From: Epinephelus fuscoguttatus
Lineage: Eukaryota; Chordata; Actinopteri; Perciformes; Serranidae
Reading direction: 5' to 3'
NCBI RefSeq assembly: GCF_011397635.1
Contig: NC_064759.1
Span: 16,202,428 to 16,266,427, forward strand
Length of the DNA: 64,000 nt
Both the position numbers and the translations under genes were made by a program. The notes under the pieces are model-generated. The model did no database searches. It saw nothing but the letters and a program-made list of their open reading frames with translations, and was not told the DNA's origin. Of the stretch, positions 23,301-36,900 are shown piece by piece (positions within the stretch are counted from its first letter, which is position 1; each line of letters starts with the position of its first letter).

Positions 23301-26300
23301 TGTACTTTTAAGTAAATAGACAAAAATCGATTCTGCAACATTTAGTGTTGTTTTAGGGTAAAACGATCAGACCTGTTGGATTCTGTGAGTGTCCTCACCG
23401 TGCTATGCTATGAGAGAGAAAATAGAATTTGATATAGTATAGTTTGATATAGTTTGCTCTTAATATCTCAGTGTTATGAACCCAATTGATTCTCTTGGAA
23501 GCACAGATTGCTCTCAGGAGTTTCAAAGTAATAAAACCAGAAAATGAGCAGCTAATGATTTAATCTTTATCCAGGCTGTGCCAGTAACTTAATGGTCCTA
23601 CACCTTTAATTGAATCTGTTAGAAAAAATTATATATATATATATATATTATCTCTCATGTGCAGGAGATTCCATCACATCTTGCTCATACAATACTGGTA
23701 TATTTGTGCTTTCTGTAAATGTATTTCAAACTTTTTGTAGGGAGAAATAGAAAATAAGCCTAATTTTTCACTACAGTGTCCTCACTCAGAAAATGTAAAT
23801 TACACCTTTTAAAGTTACAATGTGTAATTTACGTGGTTTATTAGCAAATATCAACTATTGCTTTCATAAATATATATTTACTAAAGTGTAATGCAATTCA
23901 CATACAAATGAAAGCTTTCTCATAGGCTTAGAATGATTACTCTATATATACACAGGCAGGGCGTGGTATGCTGGAGTCTGCCTTCTTGCGTTGCCATATT
24001 TGTATACAGTGGCCGAAAGAGAGATACGCGCTTCGCCTTTCGCGTTTATCTAGAACTTGCCGTCAATGGAGACAGAGAAGGTGAAGCTCAGTCCGGGACG
24101 CTTCTGCGTGAACCTGCTTTGTACTTTTATGATTCTGTCGCACTTTAAATGGAGGACCAACAAACAAGAACTTAGCTGTAACTCCAACTGTGCACTCCTG
24201 CTCTCTCCTCCAGCTTGCTCATACACACACCAGCATGCGCACTCACACAGCTCTCATCCCCGTCACACTCGCACCCCGCCCCCCTACCTATACTCATTCA
24301 ATCCCAAACATGCCATTAACTCACAGAACATTGACATTATAACAGAACATTTACTGCAGGGTCGCTACAATATCGTAACATGGTTTAGATTCCTAAATAA
24401 ATATTCACCTCATCGTTAGATAGGCCTACTCCTGAAAAACTTAAAAAAGTCGTGGATGATGCCATCTCTGTCTGCGCAAGGCTTTCTGTCCTACGAAGCC
24501 ACCGTCACTTACCCGATGGGAGGGGTGAGCGAGTGAGCGCGAGTGAGCCCTGCAATCTAGAATTTGACCGCTGATGTCACTGTTACTCACCATTTTTACA
24601 CACTGAGGCTTTAAGAATAAGCACAACTGAAAAAAAAAAACATGAGACTTCCTGCAGCATACTGTGTGACATCAATACACCCACAGACCAACATGTAGAG
24701 GGTAGTTCATACACAGAGCGCTTGCAAACACCTGCTGCTGCTCGGTTTATATTCTCTGTCCTCACCCTGCTGCTGTTGATCATGTTGCAGACAAAAAAGA
24801 AGGGGATGGGTCATCCCATGTGGTCGTGATGCCAGCACCCTCCAAACGAGGCAGAAAAAAGAAGGCAACAGTGTCCAGGGGCGGACCAGGAAATGAAACA
24901 CTAATACTGGCGCATCTGACAGCCGGTGGCCAGGTAAGAAAATACAGATATAGGAAGGGAAATCTAAGATTTAAAAAAATGATCAAACAACTTTGAATAT
25001 TATTTTTGACAGGTGACATCTTTGCAGCATCATACTGATGACCCGTATGACCTGTCAAATGAAGAGGAGCACCATGGCCCAAAAGACAGCACTAAGACAT
25101 ACAGGTACAGTGTCACGGAAACAAACACTCGCTGCTGTGCCTCCCCATTTCTCCTCGCTGTAGCTGTGGAATGCAAGTGCACCTGTTCCTCTGTGTCCTG
25201 TCAAAAAAATCAAAATGGAGAGCTTTCATAGACAAAGTAGGCGCTGCTGCATAAGCATCTGACACACACATACACCTCCTCTAGACACACTTCACTGCAT
25301 GTTGTGGCAGAACATGGCTGCTTTATAGTGGATGGTGGATTCTTTCTCTTAATGTATTTGAGGTGCAAATACATCAGTGCTTCATAGATGCTCTCTCTGC
25401 CTCTGCACTCACTGAACATGAATCTCTCCCTGTCCTCTGCTGTCCACTTTGTCTTTAAATAGCATGCTCTTTGAGTTGTTCTTCTGTCCTGCTCTTTCAC
25501 TTTTTGTATTATCTACGTGCTTTTCCCTGTCAGGTTTTCACTGATATCTCCCCTGGCATCTTTCTCTGTGTTTACCCCTCCCCCCTTCTGTCTTCATTGA
25601 TTTATCTTATATGATTCATTTCCTTTTTATTGAGAGTTTCATTCTCTATCATATCTTATTTATTTCTGTGGGTCAATGCCTCATCCCCCTGTCTCCACCT
25701 TCATCTCTTTTTTGCCTCTCCATCATCTTCTCTTGTGTCCCTTTCTGTATATGTGTCCCTCTCCTTCTTTCTTGTTCTTCCATCCCGCCCTCCCATTTCT
25801 GTGTCTCTCCGCCTTGTAGGTGCCGGATGTGTGCGGCGACCTTCCTCAGTAAGTCTGACATGCAGATCCACTCCAAGTCGCACACAGAGGCCAAACCTCA
25901 CAAGTGTCCTCACTGCGCCAAGTCATTCGCCAACTCCAGCTACCTGGCCCAGCACATCCGCATCCACAGCGGGGCCAAGCCTTACACCTGCTCCTACTGC
26001 CAGAAATCTTTCAGGCAGCTCAGTCATTTACAGCAGCACACACGGTACTGCAGACCCCTCCTTTCCGTCACAGACCACGTACCATATTCCCCTGTCCTCT
26101 TAACTTGTCCTGAAGCCCAGACTCCAGTCTTCTTCTTCCTCTTGGGGAAGAGATTGGAGTGGTGTGCAGAAGCATATTACACCGCCATGTAGATTTTGGC
26201 TCGCATGCTACCAGTTCCATCCAGAAGTGACCTTTTCAGAAAATTTGAATTTAAATTTAAGTTTTGGCTTTATCCATAACAATATTTTCCATAATTTATA

Positions 26301-29108
26301 CAGTAATCAGAATGCCCATTTGAAATGCATGGAGCTCTGTTATATTTACTGATAAAATGATAATGTTTTACTCTTTTTCCATTTGTGTTTGTGCACAATA
26401 CTTGCTTCTCTATGTACTTGTTTGCATTGCGTTTTCATTGTATTTTCCCTCTTGACATTTCTCTTGTCTGCATGTTCTGTCATTTCTCCTGCCACTGCTT
26501 CCTCAGCAGAAACACACACATTTAGAGATACATGCTTAAAAATGAAGGTTGAAAGGCAGACTTGCTTCAGTTGTGCTTCCCATTTAACCCATTGTGTCAC
26601 TGTGTCGTATAGTTCCTCATTATTGCTTTTTCCTACATTGTACATCGAATGGTCATGTGTGATTCAAATCCTTTGCTGCCATGCCCTGCTTTCCTGCTTG
26701 CCGCTTAGTTTGTATTCATCTTGTTGCTTTCATTTTTGGCTGTCATCAAATCACTTTAGAGTCATTTCTGGGGGAATGTTGATGAAATTGGATGCATTTT
26801 CAAAACCTTTAAAGGTCCAGTGTGTAGGATATAGTGGCATCTAGTGGCGAGGTTGCAGAACTGAAATTTCTCCTGTGTGGGAGAACTACAGTGGCCGCCA
26901 CAAAAACACAAAGTCGCAAATGGTCCTGTCTGTAGCCAGTGTTTGATTTGTCCATTCTGGGTTACTGTAGAAATAACATGGTGGAGTCCATGGGAGAGGA
27001 CTTGCTCTGTATGTAGATATAAATGAGTCATGCTAAGGTCACAAAAACACAACACTTCTTATTTCTAGATTATTATAAACTAATGAAAATGAAGTAATGA
27101 ATATTATGAAATATTTCTGCCAATAGATGCCTCTAACCCTACACACTGTACCTTTAAATAACAAGTGTTACATTTGATATTTTGTTCTTCTGTTTATACA
27201 TTGAAATCATGCAGGGCAGAATGATCCCTCTTTTGCTTTGACATTGTGTTAATACCTTACAATTTTTTACATTCATAGTAATGCATACAATTTAAAGACA
27301 CAAATTACACCTGTCACCGCAACAAGCAGTTAAAGTGGAAAATGATGCAGCTGGCTGGCTGGCTTTTGTCAGCGGTTTCCTAATATTTTAGTGCTGCAAT
27401 CTAGGGCTGGGCAATATGCAGAAAATGAAATATTACAATATTTTTGACCACATACCTTGATATTTTAGGGTTGACTAATTGTGCTTTCAGAAAATATTCA
27501 CACAGCCACATTTTTGATAAATAATCATCATTAATGTGGATATAACGACTGGAAAAGGCAATTAATAGCAGCTAGAGCAGCCTGGGAAGTAAAGAAAACT
27601 AATTTACTGTAATGCAGCCGTTAAACACCTATAATATTATTATATCCAATATTATCTAAGACGATATCTTGTCTCATATCACAATATTGATATAATATCA
27701 ATATATTGCCCAGCCCTACTCTTACAATCTGCCTTGCAATCATGTCTGAAATAGTATCCTGACAGGCGTTGATAAATTGAGACAGTCACTTTGCGGTACT
27801 GTGTCAAGCACAGTGTTGTGTGTGTGTGTGTTTTTTTTAATTCTACCTTTACAATCTTGTTTCCCTTTCTCTTTCACCCTCCCGTCTTCCCTCATCAGAA
27901 ACCACACAGAGTCAAAGCCTCACAAGTGTCCCCATTGTACCAAGTCATTTGCCAACTCTAGCTATCTGGCCCAACATGTCCGCATCCACACCGGAGTGAA
28001 ACCCTACACCTGTTCCTATTGCCAAAAGTGCTTCAGACAGCTCAGTCATCTTCAGCAGCACAACAGGTAATTGAGTCATTGGTCTTGGGTTTCTCATGTG
28101 CCTCAGTGTCTTTCTGAGGTCAGGTTAGATCACCGTGAAAGTGCTAGGAGTCTGTACACGTAAATGTATTTGTTTGTGTGTGTGTGGTTTTTGTTGTTGT
28201 TCAGGATTCACACAGGAGATCGGCCATACAAGTGTATCCACCCAGGCTGTGAGAAATCCTTCACGCAACTCTCAAATTTACAGGTGTGACAGAATTTAGT
28301 TTTTTCCTGATACACAGAGTATGAGAATGCATGTCATCTGTTGGTTATTACTTGTCTCATTCTCTGTACTGTGAAACGTTTTTAGCAGCTTTTTTCTTCC
28401 AATAATCATTTTCCCCAGTCCCATCGACGTCAACACAACAAGGACAAGCCCTACAAGTGCGCCAACTGCAATAAAGGATACATAGATCCAGCAAGCCTGG
28501 AGGTGCACATGGCCACACACACAGTCAAGCACGCAAGGATCTACTCGTGTGGTCTCTGCAACCGCACGTATACCTCAGTAAGACAAATGTCAATATGTGA
28601 AGAGCATTTCTACATGAAACACTATGAATCGCCTCACTGGCATCAGCCACCTGGAAGCTACTTTACACAGTGTAGTCATGTGTCCACTGTTTCCCCTCTA
28701 CCTATCCTCCCCTCATCTCAGGAGACGTATCTGGTGAAACACATGGAGAAACATAACCCAGACCAGCTGACTGCACCAGCAGCACAGGCGGCACAACAGA
28801 ACCAGAACCAAAGCCAGGGCCAGGGCCAGGCTGGAGCTCAGAGCCGTGTAGACGGCACAGATGGAGGATCGAGCAGACCTGGGGGAGCTGGGAGCGGAGG
28901 AGCGGGCGGAGGCCAGCAGGGACAAAGCCAGAGCAGCTACCCCCAGACACAAACTGTCGCCTGTCCATTCGACCTGCACCAGTTTAAGACAGTGTCTGCC
29001 AGTGACATCCAGTACAAGCCTGTCAGCGTAGCTGACCTTACTTCCAACAAGGACCTCTGTCTCACTGTGTCAGCATCCACCATTCAAGTGGAACACCTCA
29101 ACTCATAG
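20348..29108 (+). CDS. znf384: Zinc finger protein 384 (C2H2 transcription factor)
   Basis: Ten coding exons: 20348-20413, 20561-20783, 21372-21485, 24791-24933, 25013-25104, 25820-26044, 27899-28066, 28205-28283, 28419-28577 and 28722-29108. They splice in frame to 551 residues plus TAG. The N terminus [13 protein letters not shown] and the following [11 protein letters not shown] match human ZNF384, as does the C-terminal STIQVEHL; this excludes ZNF362. A basic GRKKKA motif precedes eight C2H2 fingers (residues about 214-434), including CRMC, CPHC and CSYC units and one CIHPGC finger. Human ZNF384 (NMP4/CIZ) is a nuclear factor that binds A/T-rich DNA and regulates matrix and bone genes. 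The Q-rich tail is short here, lacking the long AQ and poly-Q runs of the human protein. The ATG is placed two bases after the acceptor at 20344-20345. Confidence 0.95.
21780..22490 (+). mobile_element. Decayed 3' fragment of an L1-like LINE
   Basis: The translation around 21929-22300 contains [20 protein letters not shown] followed by [10 protein letters not shown]. This resembles the C-terminal zinc-knuckle region of fish L1-type reverse transcriptase ORF2 (CW..C......H..W.CP.I..FW). No reverse transcriptase core is present, so the copy is a 5'-truncated pseudogene lying in the intron between znf384 exons 21372-21485 and 24791-24933. Confidence 0.65.
23628..23650. repeat. AT microsatellite
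   Basis: A short run of alternating A and T in a znf384 intron. Confidence 0.8.
23803..24617. mobile_element. MITE-like element in a znf384 intron
   Basis: The left end CTTTTAAAGTTACAATGTGT and the right end (around 24588-24617, ACACACTGAGGCTTTAAGAA) are imperfect inverted repeats. The interior is GC-richer than its surroundings and has no transposase. The limits are approximate. Confidence 0.5.
26810..27158 (+). mobile_element. MITE family A, short copy in a znf384 intron
   Basis: The ends CTTTAAAGGTCCAGTGTGTA and CCTACACACTGTACCTTTAA are well matched inverted repeats. It is about 345 bp, with the same core as the copy at 2358-2700. It lies in the intron between znf384 exons 25820-26044 and 27899-28066. 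Confidence 0.75.
27413..27717. mobile_element. hAT-type MITE in a znf384 intron
   Basis: The terminal inverted repeats AGGGCTGGGCAATAT and ATATTGCCCAGCCCT are perfect over 15 bases and match the common teleost hAT-derived MITE end. The element is about 305 bp, AT-rich inside and noncoding. Confidence 0.75.
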
Positions 29109-29383
29109 AGGTGATGAAAGACAGGAGTTTGTGGGGTGGGGAAGTTCAAATTACTCAAAGGATAAAAGCAATACTAAGGTGATACAAGAACTTTGGAACA
29201 CATGACTGTGCCTGAATGATGATTTGAGGCTATCAGGACAAACGACATGATGACACAGATTACTGAAGACTATAATTTTGATTTTTTTAGTTTGTCTCTT
29301 TTTCTTTTCTGCCTTGTTTGATTTATTTTGTTTTCCTTTTGCTGAGCTTTCCTGTCTGAGTAGAAAGTGCATGTAAAGGCTGC

Positions 29384-29389
29384 AATAAA
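29384..29389 (+). terminator. Poly(A) signal of znf384
   Basis: AATAAA about 275 bases after the znf384 stop codon, in the context GCTGCAATAAAGTATG. It is the first canonical signal after the stop. Confidence 0.65.
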
Positions 29390-29399
29390 GTATGTGTCA

Positions 29400-30938
29400 G
29401 TCCATCACAGTGATGGTTTTATGATAGGAAGAGAGTCAAAGTGCTTCTCTTTACTGTTGTTTTATCACCTCCTGCTCTTCCATACAAATACAGCTTTGGC
29501 CATAGCAATTTATGGTCTCTCTGTCGATGGAATTGGTAGTTGACTGTAAAGGTAAATTTTTATACTTTCATACAGAGACTTTCAGTTTTTACATCAGTGT
29601 TATTTACCTCTACTATGTTGTAAAATACATGCCCACAATTAATTCTTCTTAACCTTAAAAGGGACTTAAAGCTCATTTCTTTTTCAGGAAAGAGAAAATA
29701 TCAATTAAGTATATATAGATATATATATATACCCTACCACTTTATAAAGAATGCTTGTGTGCTTAAAGGATATGGTAATCCATATAACCTATTTAGACCC
29801 ATTCACAGGCGTTCACATGACCTTCGGGGAGGTGAACGAGCTGGTTCACGTTTCATGTAATCCTATTGTACTGCTTTGTGTGTGTGTCCTAAATGTAATG
29901 TTATCCAAACGTGTTCTTGCTATTATACTTCCACGATTACAATGTTTATAATACTTCTTTACAGACATGCTGACACATCTGAAATTTGTCATTTTTTTTG
30001 GCTTATAATACAATAAATCCTCTGAAATGTTTCTCATTGACGTTTTTTTCTGTTTCAGTTTAAGTTATTTCTTTCCTTATGTGCCATAGTGGCTTGGAGA
30101 GGGGACATTAATTTAGGGCTTACCAACACAAAAATATTATAAGAAATAATTTTCTCATGAATCATTTGGTATGACAGAAAATAGTGAAAATGGCAATGAA
30201 ATTGACCTTTTAGACTGAAGCCCAAAACCCAAATATTCAATATGAAATATTTACATTTCAGAGTATGCAAAGGGATTTGTTGACATTTTGGCTTAGAAAA
30301 ATTAATTGAAATATTAATTATAAAAATAGTTGGTTTATTTTCTGTCAAATGAGCAGCTGGTTGTTTTAGCTCTGCACCCATTCCATGTAAATATCTTTTT
30401 ATTTTTGTCAATAAAAACTGTATAACAGAATATATTAGATATATAACTCCTGGAAAACGAGGCAAACTGCTTGTGTTATGCATAACTCTTCATGATGTTG
30501 CTGTGTATCCAGGTATTTTTACAGTTTTAGGCTTGTCTGTCTGCTCTGCTGGAATGTGCAAATTTGCGAGGTGTTTACAAAAGTGGACTGTACCATTAAA
30601 GAAGAGGGGGTTTAATGCCAGTTTAGCCAACATTTTCTTGGTACGTGCGCATAATGACCCTCAGACCAAGGCTGTATACTTAGCATAAAGCTGAATCTTT
30701 AATAAGATAATCTAAATAAAGCCAAAATAATCTTAACTCATTTTGTGCATTTTGTGAACACCGAAATGTGGTATCGTCCACCATTCTCTGCGGTCTGCAG
30801 TGGATATGGCGTCACTGAAAAGTGTAGGAGTCGAGAAACTTCATCCATGTAAATAACGTCAAGAAGAAAGCTTGTGTCAAGCTGTAGGTAGCAACACTCA
30901 GTAAATAGCTATTAATATTAACCACCTTATTTTTAACT
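29400..30938. other. Intergenic region between znf384 and gnl1
   Basis: About 1.5 kb between genes on the same strand. It contains an AT dinucleotide stretch near 29710-29730 and no recognised coding sequence. The gnl1 promoter should lie at about 30700-30930; I see no TATA box or strong composite motif there. Confidence 0.45.
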
Positions 30939-33900
30939 ATGCCCCGGAAAAAGCCATTTAGCAACAAACAGAAGAAGAAACAGCTACAAGTCAAACGGGA
31001 GAGAAAGAGAGGTAACTACATATGCCATTAGCGTTACCATGCTAGCGTTAGCAGTTAGCTAACGGTTTGTGCCCCACAGCTAAATGTGGTCAAGCAGCAA
31101 ATTGTGTGTCTTGTGATGGATTAAGTGAGAATTTCAAGCACAGCATGAGACCACCATAGCACTGTGAAATAGACCTCCGTGTTTTCCGTTCGCTAACGTT
31201 AGCTGTGATAGCAAACTGGAGTGTAAATAGTCTTAACATAGTAACGTTAGCGCAGGTGTGTTTGTTACAGAAGCCTCAAAACGCCCAATAGTTTGATTTG
31301 TATTCTTTAACATTACAAGATAGAGTGTCAAATTAGCAGGGGTCGTTGTATAGTGTACTGTCATTTACATATCAATTTCAAATCAGCACTTAACAGTGAT
31401 TACACCTTGGCTCAAATATTTCCATATGCTTGAAATATATTCAAGCACAGACATAATTTTATTACCCAAACCACCTGATTGTGTGCCTATCAAAGCTGTT
31501 GAGTTGCTGAACGTTTTTGAAATGTGAAGGAATATTATATTACTCACACACTCAGTACTTATTCAGTAACGTTACTTCTACTTCTTACTCAGTATTTCTT
31601 TAGGTCTTTCTGAGACTTGTAAGACAGTGATTCATTTTCAAATCAAGGCCAGTCTGCCAGCAGTGTCAATCAAGCAATGTCTTCTCACACATTACTCACC
31701 ACCAACATTTAGAGATGCATTTGTTTATTAATCTGGATTCCCCTCTGGGGATCAATAAAGGCTTTATACTTATATACTTATATATTTTTTTAAACAGTTT
31801 GGATAAAGTAAGTATGAAACAGTGCTAGACTGTTTTGTGTGTTAAACAACCTGTTATTAACCAAGGTCAAATCATGCTGTAGTCCACTGTTATTTATTTT
31901 ATTGTGTTGAAAACATTTTGCAGTTAATTTCAATGAAAGATGTCAGCATTTATGCTCGTGAAGATGCCACATTCCCCCCTAGATTTACACTCGGTTTAGG
32001 GCATCTAATTAGAGGCATATCAATATTTGTGACACTCAATAGTAGTGGAAAAAGTGGACTTTGTTATTGGATGTTTGACTGTCCCTGACTGACCTTTGTT
32101 CCTGACTTCCAGGTGACACAGGTTCAGGGCCAAGCAGCCGCAATGCCAGTGTGGAGCGAGGGGGAGAGCGACAGTCGGACACCTCAGACAGTGAGACCAC
32201 TGATGTTAGGAAGATAAATCAACAGCCCTTCAGCAGAGAAGGTAGATATGATCCTAACAGGTGAGTTGCTGCATTACTAATAATCCCTTTGATTTACTGT
32301 AAGGGACATTTCACTCCAGAATCAAAAATACATTTTTCCTCTCACCTGTATTGCTGTTCATCAGTCTAGATTGTTTTGTTGAGTGTTGGAGACAGAGATA
32401 TTGGCTGTAGAGATGTCTGCATTTTCTTGAATAAAATGGAACAAGAATACACCTGGCTTGTAGTGCACAAAGCACCAAAAAATACATTTGATAAACTCAA
32501 CTCAGCAATGTATCTTTCTAGAAAGCATGACTCTGTTACTCAAGATAATCCACAGACCTTGTTTTGAGTAGATTCATGTAGGAACTATTTTCTGTCTATT
32601 GAACTACACCCACCAACCCTATCACTGCGCAGAAGGAAGCGTGCATCTATTAATGGATGAGAAGCATGTGCTTATGATAGCGCAAGATGTGAACATTAAT
32701 GGCATCTTCCTTAGCTGAGATGTAACCTTAGCTAGATCAGTGGTGCTAGGTAAGTTAGCAGTAGATGCACGCTTCCTTCTGGGTGGTGATACGCAACATT
32801 ACTGTTGAGTTTTTGAAATGTATTTCTTTGGTGCTTTGAGCATAACAAGCCAAGTGCCATCTAGTTCCATTATGTTGAAGAGAAGGTAGACATTTCTATA
32901 GCTGATAGCTTTAATACTTAGCAACTCACTCCAAAACAATGTAGATTGATAAATAGCACTAAAGATAAGAGAAAAAATATGTATTTTGATTTGGGGGTGA
33001 ACTCTCCATTTAATTAAAATAATGGTAATTGTCAAAGATGTAAGGTTCCACTGAGATGAATACACATTATGGATTAGCAGTCTGTTCTCTGACAGTCAGT
33101 GGCATCTAAGATGCATTGCCTGGAGCAGCAGTGGGATGCATGAATTGATAATAAAGTTGCTAATGTATGATAATTAATTGGAGCTATATGTGAGAGCACA
33201 GTTAAAATGAAAAAGGGGCCAGATTTTCAACACTATATTTTATAGACTTTATTAAGATGGCTTCCTGGATTGCTCTTATTTGGCTGTAGAAGACATTAAA
33301 CTGTGTGTTGTCGATGTTCTCAACTAACTTCGACTGAGACATCTGTTTCATAGTGTGTTGGTTCTGTTAGATTAGTTAAATCAAGATCATCTGGCAGATG
33401 CATGTTTTGAGTGTCATTTAAGTTACGAATTTTTAGTAACCCAATCCTAGGCAAATACCAAAGTAGCCTTACTGACGCCCGTCTCCTCTCTTTAGGTTCC
33501 GACTGCACTTTGAGAAAGAGAGTAAAGAGGATGTGGAAAAGAGGAAGAAGTTGGCCAGGGAGAAGGTGCTTCAGCCAGTCTCAGACAAAGAACATGAGAT
33601 CAGCATCAATGACATCTACCCCTCAGAGAAAGGTTTGGCAGTTTTTTAATGCTTTCCACATGACACTCTCAAAATAAGCCAAACAGATGAGCAGAGTAGG
33701 TTAATGGAGTGGGTCACTGCTTGACACGCTAAAACTTAATTATTCACTGCCAGGTCTTGGTTTCCCACGACGGCCATCCTGGAGTTATGAGATGACACGA
33801 GAGAACCTGCTGAGGAAAGAGGAGAAGTCGTACAGAGAGTACCTGGACGACCTACACTCCAGAAACCCAGCTGGCACTCTCAGCCACTTTGAGCACAATC

Positions 33901-36900
33901 TGGAGGTAAAGAGGACCTATTATGCTCATGATCAAGTCCATCCTTGTATTTAATGTTTCTACTGGAACATGTTTACATGATTCAGTGGTCAAAAAACACT
34001 TTATTTCTTCATACTGTCTTTGCTGGAACACCTGTATTTACCCCTGTCTGAAACACTTCGTATAGCAGGTTTCTCTTTAAGCCCCCTTCTCAAAAAAGCC
34101 CAGTCTACCCTGACTGGTCAGTGTTTCTGAGTCTTTATTGTCGAAGCGTCTCTGCATCGGCATTGCAGCCGGGTAGTGATTGTAATGGAGTGTAGCGGCA
34201 CTTTCTACCATGAAAAATTACAGATAAAAGCACAGAAATAAAACCATGGACATGGTTGGACATGTTCCAATAGGAATATTACCCAAAATCTGGAATAAAA
34301 TTACAGAATTGACAAGCAAGTGTACATGTTTGCCTGACGTTAGCATATAGCTTCATGTAGCAGTGATTGCTACATAATGTAAACACCTGCAATGGTGTCC
34401 TTGGAACAGATAACTATATGAAGAAATCTTTCACAGTATGAAGGACAGCAAGTGCCAGATGGACTAGAAACTCTTTCACCTCTTCATTTCCACTGCTCAA
34501 ATGCTTAAATCACACATCAGATCTTGATGAATGAATTATTCCAATTGAAAATCTTTACTGATGTACATTGTATAATTTGTTGGGAACAAAATGATGTAGC
34601 AACGCTCAATGAAAACCAAAATCATCAACCCATTGAGGGCTTGATTCAAAAATCACAATCAGTTGTACCTTGAAAATCAAGGTACAAATTTGAAATCACA
34701 GGCTGATCCAACTTGCATGAAATTTATCACAGTAATTCAGGATGTGACTCAGTAGTGTGTTTGGCCGTCGCATGCCTGTATGCATGCTGGACAAAGCCCA
34801 ATAGTCCTGATGCTAGGTCCTGATGAGTCAGCAGATGGTCTCCTGGGGGATCTCCTCCCAGACCTGGATCAGAGCATCAGTGAGCTCCTAGACAGTCTGG
34901 GGCGGTACTTGGTGGCGTCGGATGCACTGATGCATAATGTCCCATAGGTGCTCAATGCGATTTAGGTCAGGGGAATGAGTGGGTCAGTCAGTGGCATCAA
35001 TGCCATCGTCATCCAGGAACTGCTTACACACTGATGCCGGGCATTATCCTGCACCAGGAGGAACCCAGGGCCCACTGCACCAGTGTAAGGTCTGACAGTC
35101 ACTCTTAGGATCTCATCCTGGTACCTAACAGGGAATTGTTGGCTATGACATGGAGGTTTGTGTGACCCTCCAAGGATATGCCTCCCCAGACCATCACTGA
35201 CCCACCGCCAAACCAGTCATGCTGGATGATGTTGCAGGCACCAAAACGTTTACCATGGCGACTCCAGACTCTTTCATGTCTGTCACATGTGCTCAGTGTG
35301 AATCTGCTCTCATCTGTGAACAGAACAGGGCGCCAGTGGCAAACCTGCCAATTCTGGTGTTCTGTGGGGAATGCCATTTGAGCTGCATGATGCTGGGCTG
35401 TGAACACAGGTCCGACTAGAGAACGTGTGGCCCTGATGCCACCCTCATGGAATCAGTTTCTGACAGTTACGTTAGAAACATGCACACCAGTAGCCTGCTG
35501 GAGGTCATTTTGTAGGGCGCTGGCAGTGCTCCTCCTGTTCCTCCTCACACAAAGGAGCAGATACCGGTCCTGCTGCTAGGCTGATGCCCTCCTACGGCCC
35601 TGTGCAGCTCTCCTCATGAAACGGGCAGTCTCGTGGTATCTCCTCTGTGCTCTTGAGACTCTGAGACACAGCAAACGTTCTTGCAACCTCACATATGGAT
35701 GTGCCATCCCGGAGGAGCTGGACTACCTGTGCAACCTGATTGGGCTGCAGGTACCACCTCATGCTACCAGCAGTGACAAAGACACTAGCAGAACACAAAA
35801 GTAGAGAAGTATCAGTCAGGAAGGAGAAGGAGAGAGCAACTGTCTGTGACCACCACATGCAAAACTATTCCCTGTTTGGGCGTTGTCTTGCTTTTGCCTC
35901 GCCATTGCACCTGTTGTCACTTTCATTTGCACCAAAGCAGGTGAAACTGGTTCACAATCACTCAAGCTTGCTAAGAGGCCGTTTACACATACACGGTGAT
36001 TTTGATAAACGGAGACATCTTCCTTCGTTTGTGCCCTTCGTTTACATGCAAACGGAGATTTCTCCTTTGAAAACGAGTCTTTCTAAAAACTCCGGCCAGA
36101 GTGGAGATTTTGGAAAACTCCGGTTGCGCGTTTGCATGTAAACTGAGATAAACGGAGATAAACGGTAGTTATAGGTAGTCGATGTCACAGTATGTGCCGG
36201 AACTTGCGCCTGTGTCAAAAGTGCGACCTATGTTGCTATGGTGACAATGGATACATGGAAGGCTTGAGCTTCTCGTTACACTGCCACCTACAGGTTTGGC
36301 ATGCTCTTGTGTATATATACACGGGTAAGTGTAAACGAAAATCTTTTTCAAAACGGAGACGGTGAAATGTCCGTTTATGAAAATAGCCGGCCACATGTAA
36401 ACAGCCTCTAAATGGACAGATTGATATCCCCGAAGTTTAGCTGACTTGTTGTTATACCGTGACGAAGTGTTCCCTAAATGTTTTTGAACAGTGTATTTAT
36501 TTTCATTTTGTTTTGAAAAGTAGACAGTGGGGCATGGTGAATAATGGAGCTTAACTTTTTGTTTTACAAGTTTCAGCATATTGTTAGAAAGCTATAACTC
36601 AGAGAAAGATGAAACCTTCCCAAGATCATTGTCGGATTGGTGGAATTTCACACATTGCCAGAAACATGACAGTTACTACTGTATATTTAATGCTCCAGTT
36701 CACATAATTTCCTAGTTTTTGTCCTTGCAGGAAGACAAAATTCATGCCATTCTCTGTATTAAATGCCCCAGCAATAAAGGTCAGACCTCACCAATTATCT
36801 GTTGAACCAGGATTAGTTCGTATAGTAACATCCTATTGTGTACACACTCGCTTTTGGCTCTTTTTGCCCTCAAGATTAATTGTTTTCTTCAGCTGAGAGC

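Noticed and set aside
24441-25500. Several minus-strand open frames around znf384 exons 24791-25104
   Set aside because: They are antisense to verified znf384 exons with no independent evidence.
25673-25913. Minus-strand open frames over znf384 zinc-finger sequence
   Set aside because: They are antisense shadows of the zinc-finger exon and its pyrimidine-rich acceptor region.
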